From CAVPLM01 sp963713545 (lineage in GTDB: Bacteria > Actinomycetota > Thermoleophilia > RBG-16-64-13): DNA of 64,000 nucleotides. Both the position numbers and the translations under genes were made by a program. Positions 51,921-60,355 of this stretch are shown one piece after another; position 1 is the stretch's first letter; every line of letters starts with the position of its first letter. The DNA is taken from NCBI GenBank assembly GCA_963713545.1, contig CAVQME010000001.1, positions 496,001-560,000 on the forward strand. The letters are read 5' to 3'. The notes below the pieces were generated by a model, which was given only the letters and a program-made list of their open reading frames with translations, was not told the DNA's origin and ran no database searches.

Positions 51921-52636
51921 CCCTCTGGCTGCAGAGCGTCGAGATCCGGGGCGACGAGTTCCCCGATCAGGACAGGTACCCCTTCAACGTGGCTCCGTTA
52001 CAGGGGCGACAGAGACTGGACTTCACTCGCTCGGTAAGCTTCCTGGTCGGGGAGAACGGGTCGGGCAAGTCCACGCTCATCCAGGCGGTGGCGCAGCTCT
52101 GCGGTCTGCACATGTGGGGTCAACCCAGGCGGTACCTGCGAAGAGACGAACTCTCGGCGACGGCTCTGAGCCGCCACCTGCGGGTCACGCTGGCCGAAGC
52201 AAGCGTCACTGGAGGTCTCTTCAGCGCGGAGGCCTTCCGCGAGTGGGCGGAGTTCCTCGATGACGTGACCCGCCTCGATCCGGGTCAGGCCAAGTACCAC
52301 GGCGGAACCGATCTCTCAGCCCGGTCGCACGGAGAGGGGATCCTCGCCTACCTGGCTGGCCGATACAGCGTGCCGGGACTGTACTTCCTGGACGAGCCTG
52401 AGAGCGCCCTTTCCCCGGCAAGCCAGGTGGAGCTCCTGAGGATCCTGGCGGAGCACCGCGTCGCCAGTCGGGCCCAGTTCGTGATCGCCACGCACTCGCC
52501 CATCCTCATGGCCCTGCCCGACAGCCATATCTTCCTGCTCGCCGACACGGGTATCCGGGAGACGGAGTACGAAGCCACGGACCATTTCCGCCTCTATCGC
52601 GACTTCCTGACCGACCCAGGCCGCTTCCTGCCGTAG
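51917..52636 (+). CDS. AAA-type ATPase (COG3910-like predicted ATPase)
   Basis: 239 residues from GTG 51917 (GTGA overlap with the ATP-grasp gene); upstream frame is antisense-like and was rejected. Walker A is GENGSGKST (residues 45-53) and Walker B is LYFLDEPESALSP, followed by FVIATHSPILMA, the ABC/SMC-type D-loop and switch. Proteins of this type are small stand-alone ATPases of unclear role. Its coupling to the acyl-CoA synthetase operon is unusual and its function in the pathway is unknown. Confidence 0.85.
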   Translation: MTLWLQSVEIRGDEFPDQDRYPFNVAPLQGRQRLDFTRSVSFLVGENGSGKSTLIQAVAQLCGLHMWGQPRRYLRRDELSATALSRHLRVTLAEASVTGGLFSAEAFREWAEFLDDVTRLDPGQAKYHGGTDLSARSHGEGILAYLAGRYSVPGLYFLDEPESALSPASQVELLRILAEHRVASRAQFVIATHSPILMALPDSHIFLLADTGIRETEYEATDHFRLYRDFLTDPGRFLP

Positions 52637-52657
52637 AAAGCCCGGCCGGCCCGGATA

Positions 52658-52680
52658 GGCGCCGAGGCATGGCCGGCGCC
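52658..52680. terminator. Hairpin at the end of the rightward operon
   Basis: A 7-bp GC stem (52658-52664 with 52674-52680) and nine-base loop lie just after the ATPase stop and before the convergent MoaD-like gene. Confidence 0.45.
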
Positions 52681-52734
52681 GCTCACGACGACCTGGGCAC
52701 CGAGCGAAGGCCGCTCGTCACCGGCTCTGCTCTC

Positions 52735-53022
52735 TCAACCGCCGGCCAGCGGCGGCACCACGATGATCTCGTCCCCGTCGGCCAGGGACGTCTGCTCGTC
52801 TCGCAGGTCGACCGAGAGATTCCTCGAGACCATCATCTGCTTGGGAAACGATTGCCTCTCGTCATCCCAAGCCCAGGCGGGCAGCTTCGCCCGCATCGTC
52901 GGAGCGATGCCGTCCAGAAGATCTCGGTACGTGGCCGTGGTCGGGAGCTCGACCACCAGCGACTGGGCCCCGACCTGGTCGCGAAGCGTCCCCAGGAAGC
53001 TGACGGTCACCTGCAAGGCCAA
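52735..53022 (-). CDS. MoaD/ThiS-like sulfur carrier paired with AOR copy 2
   Basis: 95 residues with a beta-grasp pattern and C-terminal VPPLAGG. It follows the second AOR gene by about 10 bases, the same arrangement as at 19664. The start given is a TTG; a GTG at 53010 is an alternative, and neither has a strong ribosome-binding site. Probably serves tungstopterin assembly for its partner. It is somewhat longer in the middle than ordinary MoaD (inserted AWAWDDERQSFPKQ). Confidence 0.78.
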   Translation of the reverse strand: MALQVTVSFLGTLRDQVGAQSLVVELPTTATYRDLLDGIAPTMRAKLPAWAWDDERQSFPKQMMVSRNLSVDLRDEQTSLADGDEIIVVPPLAGG

Positions 53023-53032
53023 ACCCGCATCT

Positions 53033-54886
53033 CTAGAAATCTCCCGCTATCTCCAACAGTCCCAGCTCTTCCAGCTTCGCCGGAGTGGGTCGGCCGGTCT
53101 CGTCCCAGCCGCGCTCACGATAATAGTCCGGCAACAGAACGGCCAGGTCGGGCACCTTGCCGGCGTGGCTGCCTTCGTCGAGCCCTTCTAGCAGCCGTTT
53201 GGGCAGCCTGTCGTCGGCTCCGGTTATACCGCATTTGAGGCTGAAGACGCGTTGCAGGTTGGTGATGCGCTCACCGGTCTTCGCGACGCGCTCGACGGTC
53301 CAGGGCTCGCCGGTGATCGCCTCGAGGATACTAGCGTAGTCGGCGAAGATCATGCCATCGGAAAGCATCACGCATATGACCATGGAACCGGTCATCGAGT
53401 ACTTGTCCTGGGCCAACTTGGCCAGGATGCCTTTGCCCTCATTGGCGAAGCGGTCGACCTCGGGCGGGACGCCGGTATCGGGGCGAGGCGCTCCTTGCTC
53501 CATGACGAAGGAGGCCCCGTGCATGTGGCAGGCGCCCCTGGGTCCGGTGGCATAGGTGGTCGCCATGGAAAAAAAGGCGCGGGGATCGTGGTAGGGGACC
53601 TCCATGCCCTTCACGTGGACGGCGTAGTCCTCGGTCCCTCGGCCCAGCTCGGCGGCCGCGCGCTTGACGCCCTTGCCTAAGATCGCCCCGAGCCCGCGGG
53701 CGTTACCGATCTGTTCGATCATCTCCATGATCGCATCGACATTGCCCCACGTGAGCTCGCAACCCGCCTCCTCCTTGCTGATGACGCCCTTCTCGTAGGC
53801 TTCCATAGCGAAGGCGATGGCAGATCCGGTGGAGATGGTGTCTACTCCATAGCGGTTGGCCAGATCGTTGGCATGGCAGACCGCCGCCAGGTCGTCGTTC
53901 ATGAGCATGGTGCCGAAGGCCGCCAAGGTCTCGTACTCGGGGCCCGGGCCCTCCATCGCGAACGGGCCCTCGTCGATCTTCACCCAGCGGGCGCAGCGGA
54001 TGAAACACCCCTGGCAGGCCGCGTGCGGCACCAAGATGGTCTCGGCCATAACGCGGCCGTTGAGGACTTCGCAGCCTTCCCGCCACACGCCCTTCCCCCA
54101 GTTCTTATTGGGGACGTCGCCGCTGACCCAGCCGTGCTCCAGGAGACAGGCGGTCCCATAGGGCTTGAACAGGGAAACGACCGGGTGCTGCTCCAGACGG
54201 GAACGCAACTCCGCCGAGATCTGGCGTAGCCTGGCGTCGTCGGCGACGGGTGTCTTGAGGGTTCCCCGGACCGCTACCGCTTTCAGGTTCTTGGAACCCA
54301 TGACGGCCCCGGCCCCGCCCCGGCCGGCGGCCCGCTGCTCGTCGTTCATCACCGCAGCCAGCGGCACCTGCTTCTCGCCGGCCGGTCCGATGCAGAGGAC
54401 CTTGATCTTCGGGTCGCCCAACTCGGCCTTGATCGCTGCCTGAGTCTGGTCGGAGTCCAGTCCCCAGAGCGCCGAGGCATCCCGGATCTCGACCTTGCCG
54501 TCCGTTATCCACAGATAGACGGGGGCATCGGCCGCCCCTTCAACGATGAGCCCGTCATAGCCGGCAAGCTTGAAGTCTCGGGCCCACCAGCCGGAAGAGC
54601 TGGCGTCGAGCCACATGTTGGTGAGAGGCGACTTGGTGCAGACCTCGTAGCGCGCGGTGGTGGGAAGGCTCGTCGCAGTAGCCGGGCCGGTCATGAAGAC
54701 CAGCTTGTTGGCCGGGCCGAGCGGATCGGTGTCGCCCGGCACTTCGGCGTTGATGACACGAGCGGCATAGCCCGTGCCACCGAGGAAGTCCCTCGCGGTC
54801 TCCGGATCGAGCGGTTCGTCCTTGAGCGTCCGGGCAGTCAGGTCTGCCCGCAGTAGCTTTCCCATGTAACCGAGCATTGCACTCAC
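53033..54886 (-). CDS. Tungsten-type aldehyde:ferredoxin oxidoreductase family enzyme (copy 2)
   Basis: 617 residues from GTG 54886 with GGAGG six bases upstream. Family landmarks: GYMGKLLRADLTART, GAVMGSKNLKAVAVRG, cluster ligands C291-x2-C294-x3-C298 and C505. It aligns with copy 1 (19991) along its length but is clearly diverged, so it likely has another substrate. The pair AOR + MoaD recurs. It lies beyond the convergent pps operon and downstream of binding-protein gene 3, from which a strong hairpin separates it. Confidence 0.9.
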   Translation of the reverse strand: MSAMLGYMGKLLRADLTARTLKDEPLDPETARDFLGGTGYAARVINAEVPGDTDPLGPANKLVFMTGPATATSLPTTARYEVCTKSPLTNMWLDASSSGWWARDFKLAGYDGLIVEGAADAPVYLWITDGKVEIRDASALWGLDSDQTQAAIKAELGDPKIKVLCIGPAGEKQVPLAAVMNDEQRAAGRGGAGAVMGSKNLKAVAVRGTLKTPVADDARLRQISAELRSRLEQHPVVSLFKPYGTACLLEHGWVSGDVPNKNWGKGVWREGCEVLNGRVMAETILVPHAACQGCFIRCARWVKIDEGPFAMEGPGPEYETLAAFGTMLMNDDLAAVCHANDLANRYGVDTISTGSAIAFAMEAYEKGVISKEEAGCELTWGNVDAIMEMIEQIGNARGLGAILGKGVKRAAAELGRGTEDYAVHVKGMEVPYHDPRAFFSMATTYATGPRGACHMHGASFVMEQGAPRPDTGVPPEVDRFANEGKGILAKLAQDKYSMTGSMVICVMLSDGMIFADYASILEAITGEPWTVERVAKTGERITNLQRVFSLKCGITGADDRLPKRLLEGLDEGSHAGKVPDLAVLLPDYYRERGWDETGRPTPAKLEELGLLEIAGDF

Positions 54887-55023
54887 TTCTTCCTCCCCTT
54901 GATCTCTCGCCTACAGGCGGCAGGGTACCACGCCGGTCGGGGCGGACACTGCTCGTCCGCACCCGTGCGGGCTCCGAGCCTCTGGTTGCGTCGGGCACCT
55001 GGTAGCCGTTGGCCCTTGGTAGC

Positions 55024-55063
55024 CTGGGGGCGCGCCGTCTCGAACGAGACGGCGCGCCCCCAG
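55024..55063 (-). terminator. Perfect 19-bp hairpin after binding-protein gene 3
   Basis: Arms 55024-55042 and 55045-55063 are perfectly complementary with a two-base centre. It lies 12 bases past the stop of binding-protein gene 3 on the minus strand. Confidence 0.8.
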
Positions 55064-55075
55064 CGCACAGTCGGA

Positions 55076-56542
55076 CTACGGGTTCATCGGCGTCAGTTTC
55101 TGCTGCACCGTCACCGGATTGTTGTTCGGGTTGCTGACTATCACGATGTCGAAGGGATACTTGCCCGTGCCCTTGATCCACTGGCCCCCATACAGCGGAG
55201 TCACGTAGACGTTGACCACCGGGTGCGGGCCGGCCATGTCGACCGGAGCCGTGAAGTCCAGCTCGCCGCCGATGGTCGCAGGCAGCTTGGTCGCGGCCAC
55301 GTTGGCGATGATCTCTTCCTTGTCGTCGACGTTCTTGGTGCGCTTCAGCACGTCGGTCGCCCAGTCGCCCAAGAGGTAGTGGAAAAGCGTCTGCTGCCAC
55401 ATGCTCTCGTTGCGCTTCTCCCACTCATCCGCGACCTGCTGACAGGTCAGCCCACTCAAAGGTGAGGTGAATGTGAAGGTCGGGTGCCAGAACATTGGGC
55501 CGGAGATGTTGTAGCCGATCTCGCCCAGCGCGTCCATGGCGGATGGGAACAGGACGGCTTTGGCGAGATCCATGACCTTGGGCTTGAAGCCCTGCTGGGT
55601 GGCCTGCTTCCAGAAGTTGGTGAAGTCGGGCGGGATCATAAGGCCGGTGAAGATTTCGGCGCCGCCGTTCTTGAAGTTACTGATAATCGAAGTGAAGTCC
55701 TCGCTGGGCTCTTGGTATTTGCCACCATCTATAAGTTTGTAGCCGTTCGCCTCGATGAACGGGGGGTACGCGTCGCGATAGGCATTCCCGTCCGTGTTGT
55801 TCGGCCAGCACGCGCCCACGACCTTGTTCGTGGGGTACTGCTCCCAGAGGCTGAGGCTCACGTTCTGGATCTGCGTCAGACCCCAGAACGCGTGGTAGGT
55901 CCACTTGAAGGGCTTATCGGGCGTAGCGCCCCGACCGAAGTAGTAGGGCTCCATGGGCGTGTCGCAGGTGACGCACGGCGTCCCCAGAGCTTCGGCCTGG
56001 TCGGCGACCGGGTTCACGGTGTCCGGCGTAGCCGCCGCCATGATCATGTCGACCTTGGTGTTCTGGATCAGGTCGCCGGCGACCTGCGAGGCCCGCATGG
56101 AGTCGGACTGGCTGTCCTGGAGCTCGAACTTGATGGGGTGCTTCATGCCGTCCCCGAGGACCAGACCGTCACCGATGGCCTCACTCCAAAGGTCCGCACA
56201 GAACTTGTCCGCCATCCCGAAGGCGGCGATGGCCCCGGTCAGGGGGGTCACGAACCCTATCTTGATCTCGCGTCCGACCTCGGCACCTGCGCTGACCGTG
56301 GTCGTCGCCCCGGCGGTAGTAGTTGTTTCAACCGCAGCCGTGGTAGTGGTCTCAGCGGCAGCCGTTGTGGTCGTCTCTTCCTCGTCGCCGCACGCGGCCA
56401 CGAACCCGCCCAGCCCCGCTCCAACGGCTACGGTGGCCCCCGCCAGTCCAGCGAGTCTCAGAAACTCCCGCCGGCTGACCGTCTTCTTGGTTAGAGTGGT
56501 TTCTTCGCGTGTGCTCTGTTCGCCGTTCTCGATGTCTGCCAT
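55076..56542 (-). CDS. Tat-exported ABC substrate-binding lipoprotein (copy 3)
   Basis: 488 residues, ATG with GGGGG upstream. Tat motif SRREFLR at 23-29 and lipobox Cys51, then repeated TTTT linker segments. The binding fold matches copies 1 and 2 (IGFVTPLTGAIAAFG; RASQVAGDLIQNTKVDMIMAAATPDTVNPVADQ; GRGATPDKPFKWTYHAFWGL). No permease genes are adjacent. Its neighbours are a LysR gene and the PhlG/EthD operon on one side and AOR copy 2 on the other. Confidence 0.9.
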   Translation of the reverse strand: MADIENGEQSTREETTLTKKTVSRREFLRLAGLAGATVAVGAGLGGFVAACGDEEETTTTAAAETTTTAAVETTTTAGATTTVSAGAEVGREIKIGFVTPLTGAIAAFGMADKFCADLWSEAIGDGLVLGDGMKHPIKFELQDSQSDSMRASQVAGDLIQNTKVDMIMAAATPDTVNPVADQAEALGTPCVTCDTPMEPYYFGRGATPDKPFKWTYHAFWGLTQIQNVSLSLWEQYPTNKVVGACWPNNTDGNAYRDAYPPFIEANGYKLIDGGKYQEPSEDFTSIISNFKNGGAEIFTGLMIPPDFTNFWKQATQQGFKPKVMDLAKAVLFPSAMDALGEIGYNISGPMFWHPTFTFTSPLSGLTCQQVADEWEKRNESMWQQTLFHYLLGDWATDVLKRTKNVDDKEEIIANVAATKLPATIGGELDFTAPVDMAGPHPVVNVYVTPLYGGQWIKGTGKYPFDIVIVSNPNNNPVTVQQKLTPMNP

Positions 56543-56680
56543 CGATACCCCCTTCTTCTATCGGTAACAGGCCGGTTGAGGTGGCTCACACCGGCCCACA
56601 GCACTGCGCCTCCCACAAGCGGCGCATTCACTGTCCCACTATAGGTCTCGCACTCGAGGGCAGGATGACTTCGTTTCCCC

Positions 56681-56709
56681 TTTGCATGAGTCGCCTCTAC
56701 CATTACAAT
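56681..56709 (+). promoter_or_regulatory. Promoter of the LysR gene, probably leaderless
   Basis: TTTGCA (56681-56686), a 17-base spacer and TACAAT (56704-56709) lie only nine bases before the ATG at 56719, which has no ribosome-binding site. The transcript would start at or next to the start codon. Confidence 0.55.
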
Positions 56710-56718
56710 CTTGCATAG

Positions 56719-57618
56719 ATGGAACTGGACCAATTGAGATCGTTCGTCGCCGTTGCGGAGGCCCGCAGCTTCACCAGGGCAGCCTCGCTCGTGCACCTCT
56801 CCCAACCTGCCATCAGCCGCCAGATCGCCCGGTTGGAGACTGAGCTGGGAGCGCAGTTGTTCGAGCGCTATGGGCGCCGCGTGGAGTGCACGGCCGACGG
56901 CAGGCTTCTGCTGCCCTTGGCCAGGAACATAGTCGCCCGCGCCGATGACGCCGCCCGGCTGATCAAAGAGCATGTGGGCACGGTCTCGAGCAAGGTCAGC
57001 CTGGGCTCCACCGGCACCGTTTTCGCCTACCTGCTGGCCCCGGTCCTTGCGTCATTCATGAAGACCTATCCGGGGGTGCATCTCGATCTGCTCGAGAAAG
57101 AGGACGTCCTTCTGGAAGAAGCGGTCATGAACGGGGAGCTCGACTGCGCCATCGTGACCGCCTGGGGATCCCCTCGGGCCGCCACCACGCGCATCCTCAC
57201 CGAGGAGATACTCTTGCTTGTCCCCCAGGGCCACAGGCTGGCGAGCGATTCGCCGGTCACCCTGGCTTCCCTGGCCGATGAGCCCATCCTGCTCCCGGGC
57301 CACTCGATGAACATGTCCAATCTGCTGATGGACGTCTGCCGGCGAGCCGGTTTCGAGCCCAGGGTCCCGTATCGAGCCAACTACGTGGAGCTCACCAGGG
57401 CGCTCGTGAAGCAGGGTTTGGGGGTCGCTCTCATCCCGAAGATGCTGGCAGTGCCCGAGACCCTGGATGGACTCGTCACCATACCTCTGGTCGAGCGCCC
57501 GGTCCGGTCGCTGGACCTGCTCTACCTGCGCGAACACCCTGTTTCGACTGCTGCGCGCGCGCTCATGATCCACATCCGAGCGAGCGTCGCCGGCCAGAGC
57601 GAGGCCGACGTCCACTGA
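56719..57618 (+). CDS. LysR-family transcriptional regulator
   Basis: 299 residues. The N-terminal HTH is typical (MELDQLRSFVAVAEARSFTRAASLVHLSQPAISRQIARLE). The effector domain contains STGTVFAYLLAPVLASF and GLGVALIPKMLA, usual for LysR proteins that sense small aromatic or carboxylate ligands. It sits divergent to binding-protein gene 3 and convergent with the first PhlG gene, so it may control either. No ribosome-binding site; see promoter. Confidence 0.9.
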   Translation: MELDQLRSFVAVAEARSFTRAASLVHLSQPAISRQIARLETELGAQLFERYGRRVECTADGRLLLPLARNIVARADDAARLIKEHVGTVSSKVSLGSTGTVFAYLLAPVLASFMKTYPGVHLDLLEKEDVLLEEAVMNGELDCAIVTAWGSPRAATTRILTEEILLLVPQGHRLASDSPVTLASLADEPILLPGHSMNMSNLLMDVCRRAGFEPRVPYRANYVELTRALVKQGLGVALIPKMLAVPETLDGLVTIPLVERPVRSLDLLYLREHPVSTAARALMIHIRASVAGQSEADVH

Positions 57619-57629
57619 TGCTGGCACGG

Positions 57630-57656
57630 GCCGGCGCCCGGTCCGGGCGAGCCGGC
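57630..57656. terminator. GC-rich hairpin between LysR and PhlG genes
   Basis: An imperfect GC stem built on GCCGGC and GCCCGG blocks and their complements fills the 56-base convergent gap. Confidence 0.4.
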
Positions 57657-57674
57657 GCGGCGAGCGCGGCTAAC

Positions 57675-58511
57675 TCAGGGGATGCGACCCCCCAGCTCCG
57701 CGTAGATCTCGGGCAGCACGTTGCGAAGGTTCGTGTACTCCCGCACGTTGTGCTCCGCGAGTCCCTGAATGGCTTCGACCGGCACCCTCACCCCATAAGG
57801 GAGCATCATCACCGGCTTCTTGTCGATCAGCGTATAGCCCATCCAGAAACGGGTCCGGAACTCGATGCCCCCGGGAATCTCCCGGATGAAATGGCACATG
57901 ATGGCCGGAGCGCGGATGGCCCACGGTTCGGCACCGACAGGCATGTCCAATCCGTAGCCCCCGTAGACTGCAGCCACGGCGGGCGGGTGGAACCGGTCCA
58001 TGTCGAAGCCCAACTCCGACGGGTGGCAGAAGAAGATGTAGATATCCTCCGCACCGGTGCCCACATCTTCGACCACATGGTCGGTCCGTCCGTAGATCTT
58101 CTCCTTGATGGGCACGTTGGGGTCGAGCACCTTCTTGCGGTCCTTCTCGCTGATGCAGATGCCGAAGTGCCCCGGCGGATACCAGATGCCGTAATGCATG
58201 CCGGCCAGCGAGTGCCAGGCGAACCACCAGTCGAGCATATCCACGGTCACGCCGGGCATCTTGTTGTTGACGCAGATGTAGCCGGCTCCGTTGGGTAGGT
58301 TGCACCAGCCCGTCTCGATCTCCATGTAGCCGGAGTCGAGCAGGCGATTGATGTCTTCGGGGTAAAGAGCCTTCGCGGGGTCCATCGGCCTGTCGGGTCG
58401 CACGAGCTCGAGCAGGACCGGGTCGGGGTCGTCGACCGGCCGGTAGTAGTACTTGGAGTAGGGCTTCGCCTTCTCCTCCGGAGTAAGCTCTCGTATCTTT
58501 GCCTCGGCCAT
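57675..58511 (-). CDS. PhlG-type (2,4-diacetylphloroglucinol hydrolase family) C-C hydrolase, copy 1
   Basis: 278 residues from ATG 58511 (GGAGG nine bases upstream; a longer frame begins at 58527 region in another phase). The family core reads DMLDWWFAWHSLAGMHYGIWYPPGH. Residues in positions equivalent to the PhlG zinc ligands are present: H115, E148, H254 and E258 (H-N-V-R-E). PhlG cleaves the acyl-ring bond of acylphloroglucinol; homologues may hydrolyse other 1,3-diketone-like rings. Last gene of the operon EthD-2, PhlG-2, EthD-1, PhlG-1. Confidence 0.85.
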   Translation of the reverse strand: MAEAKIRELTPEEKAKPYSKYYYRPVDDPDPVLLELVRPDRPMDPAKALYPEDINRLLDSGYMEIETGWCNLPNGAGYICVNNKMPGVTVDMLDWWFAWHSLAGMHYGIWYPPGHFGICISEKDRKKVLDPNVPIKEKIYGRTDHVVEDVGTGAEDIYIFFCHPSELGFDMDRFHPPAVAAVYGGYGLDMPVGAEPWAIRAPAIMCHFIREIPGGIEFRTRFWMGYTLIDKKPVMMLPYGVRVPVEAIQGLAEHNVREYTNLRNVLPEIYAELGGRIP

Positions 58512-58566
58512 AAGGGATTACCTCCAATCCGTCATCGCTGATCGTTCGGGTGCACGCCCGGCCGGC

Positions 58567-59349
58567 TCAGGGCAGATAGTGCCGCGTGTCGCGCTTGAAC
58601 TCGTCCGCCGGCCGCTCGAGCAGGAACGTGCTCACGAAGTCGACCCCGGGCTTGAAGAACGGGAACGTGTCGATCGTCTCTGGGTAGAAGGGATCGGTCG
58701 CCCACTCCGGCGGCGTGTACCGCGGCGGGTTGTCGATAACCGCGTTCCGCCAGGCCGAGACGCTGTCGTACCAGAGCTCCGTGACCCGGTCCCATTGCAC
58801 CAACTGCAGCGCCTCCGGCGGCGTCGCCTCCGGATGCCACATGCCCGGCAGCGGCACCGGCGGCTTGACCGCCCGGTAGGTGAAGAAACGGCGCAGGCCG
58901 GGCTGCCTCATGATCTCAGGGGCGTGCACGTTCAAGTACCAGTCCTCGCCCTCGTTCAGCCGGACCCCGAGGGGGTAGCGGAATACCATGAACCAGCGGA
59001 TGCAGGCCCGGTCGGTGGCGAAGCCGTCCCAGCCCAGGAAGTCGTGGTCGGGCTGGCCCTCGGTGGCGACGGCGACGATGGGGTTCCACACCGGCGCCGG
59101 AGTGAAGCAGTACGCTCCAGCCGGACCCGCCTTGGGTACCTCGCGCCACCAGCTCTCCGTGAGCCGCCAATTGTAGAAGCCGTATCGGCGGGCGTCCTCA
59201 GGCGCATTCACCACGACGAAGCTCTCGTGGCGCTCCAGCCAGGGACCGAACCGCCGGGATATCTCCGACGAGTGGTCTCTGTAGTACCATCTTTCCATCT
59301 CGGCGATGTCGTCGATGGGTAGGTCCATCAGCACGATCGATCTGATCAT
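58567..59349 (-). CDS. EthD-like dimeric alpha/beta-barrel protein, copy 1
   Basis: 260 residues, GGAG before the ATG. Two ferredoxin-like (EthD/DABB) halves are suggested by MIRSIVLMDLPIDDIAEMERWYYRDHSSEISRR-like start and RWFMVFRYPLGVRLNEGEDWYLNVHAPEI in the second half, each with the strand-helix-H pattern of the family. Such proteins act on or bind small hydrophobic or quinone-like molecules, often in polyketide or ring metabolism. It sits between the two PhlG genes. Confidence 0.65.
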   Translation of the reverse strand: MIRSIVLMDLPIDDIAEMERWYYRDHSSEISRRFGPWLERHESFVVVNAPEDARRYGFYNWRLTESWWREVPKAGPAGAYCFTPAPVWNPIVAVATEGQPDHDFLGWDGFATDRACIRWFMVFRYPLGVRLNEGEDWYLNVHAPEIMRQPGLRRFFTYRAVKPPVPLPGMWHPEATPPEALQLVQWDRVTELWYDSVSAWRNAVIDNPPRYTPPEWATDPFYPETIDTFPFFKPGVDFVSTFLLERPADEFKRDTRHYLP

Positions 59350-59411
59350 CCTGCTACTCCTTCATCCTCTATGGCTGTGAGGGCGTCCCGCTGCGCCGGG
59401 CTCAGGCGCCG

Positions 59412-60320
59412 CTAACAGAACAAGCTCGGGCCCAGCTCTTTGTATATACGGGGCAGGAAATCGCCGAAGCGAGTGAACTCCTTGACGTTGTGCCGCGCCA
59501 GGCCCTGGACCGCCGTATCGGGTACGCTTACCCCGGGCGGGAGACACACCTCGGGTTTGCCCTCCTCGGTGAACCGGTAGCCCAGCCAGAACCGCGTCCG
59601 GTGCCGCAGGCCGCCGGGTACGTTGTAGAACATGTGACACATGATGGCCGGCGCAGTTATCGAATCGTCGCACTTGCAGACGGTGACCGCCCAACCGCCC
59701 CCGCCGGCAAACGTCGCGGCCACTTTGTCAAAGCGCTCCATGTCGAAGCCCATGTCCTGCGGGGAGCGGAAGCTGATGTCCACATTCTCCATGCCGCAGT
59801 CGCAGTTCTCCGTCACGTAGTGGACGACGCCCCAGTTCTTCTCGCGCATGGGCACGGCGGGGTCGAGGATGCGAGCCCGGTCGATGGGGCTGAGCATGAT
59901 GCCGGCGTGCTGCGGGGGATACCAGATGCGGTAACGCAGGTCCTCGAGGGGATGCCACGCGAACCACCAGTCGATCATCTCCGCCGTGACGTCCGGGTAG
60001 AGGATGGTGTTGGCTATGTAGCCCGCCCCGTTCGGTAGGTTGCACCAACCCACCTCGACGCCCTTTTCCAGCGCCTCCACGTCCAAGAGCCGGTTGATCT
60101 CTTCAGGCCCGTACGCCAGAGCCGGGTCGATAGGCGTCTCCATCGCGGCGTAGTGAGCTGGGTCAGGCTGCTTGAGAGGCTCGTAGTAGTACTTGGCGAA
60201 GGGTCGGGCCTCCTCCTCAGGGGTGAGCGGGGGAAGCGTGGCTTTGAGAACGCTGTCGGCCCGGTTCTGGTCGTAGGTCTTCTGCGCCTTCCATTCGGGC
60301 AGGTTCTTGTCTTGAGTCAT
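59412..60320 (-). CDS. PhlG-type C-C hydrolase, copy 2
   Basis: 302 residues from ATG 60320 with AAAGG upstream; a longer open frame reaches 60743 but is antisense-like there. The core reads MIDWWFAWHPLEDLRYRIWYPPQH, and the putative zinc ligands are H138, E171, H277 and E281, with the same spacing as copy 1. An extra C-D-C stretch (ENCDCGMENV) follows the Glu ligand, and there is a longer N-terminus. The two copies share GWCNLPNGAGYI and CHM/CHF segments, so they are paralogues with probably different ring substrates. Confidence 0.85.
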   Translation of the reverse strand: MTQDKNLPEWKAQKTYDQNRADSVLKATLPPLTPEEEARPFAKYYYEPLKQPDPAHYAAMETPIDPALAYGPEEINRLLDVEALEKGVEVGWCNLPNGAGYIANTILYPDVTAEMIDWWFAWHPLEDLRYRIWYPPQHAGIMLSPIDRARILDPAVPMREKNWGVVHYVTENCDCGMENVDISFRSPQDMGFDMERFDKVAATFAGGGGWAVTVCKCDDSITAPAIMCHMFYNVPGGLRHRTRFWLGYRFTEEGKPEVCLPPGVSVPDTAVQGLARHNVKEFTRFGDFLPRIYKELGPSLFC

Positions 60321-60355
60321 GACGATCCTTTCAGAGGGTCGAGAGGAGCGTTTTG

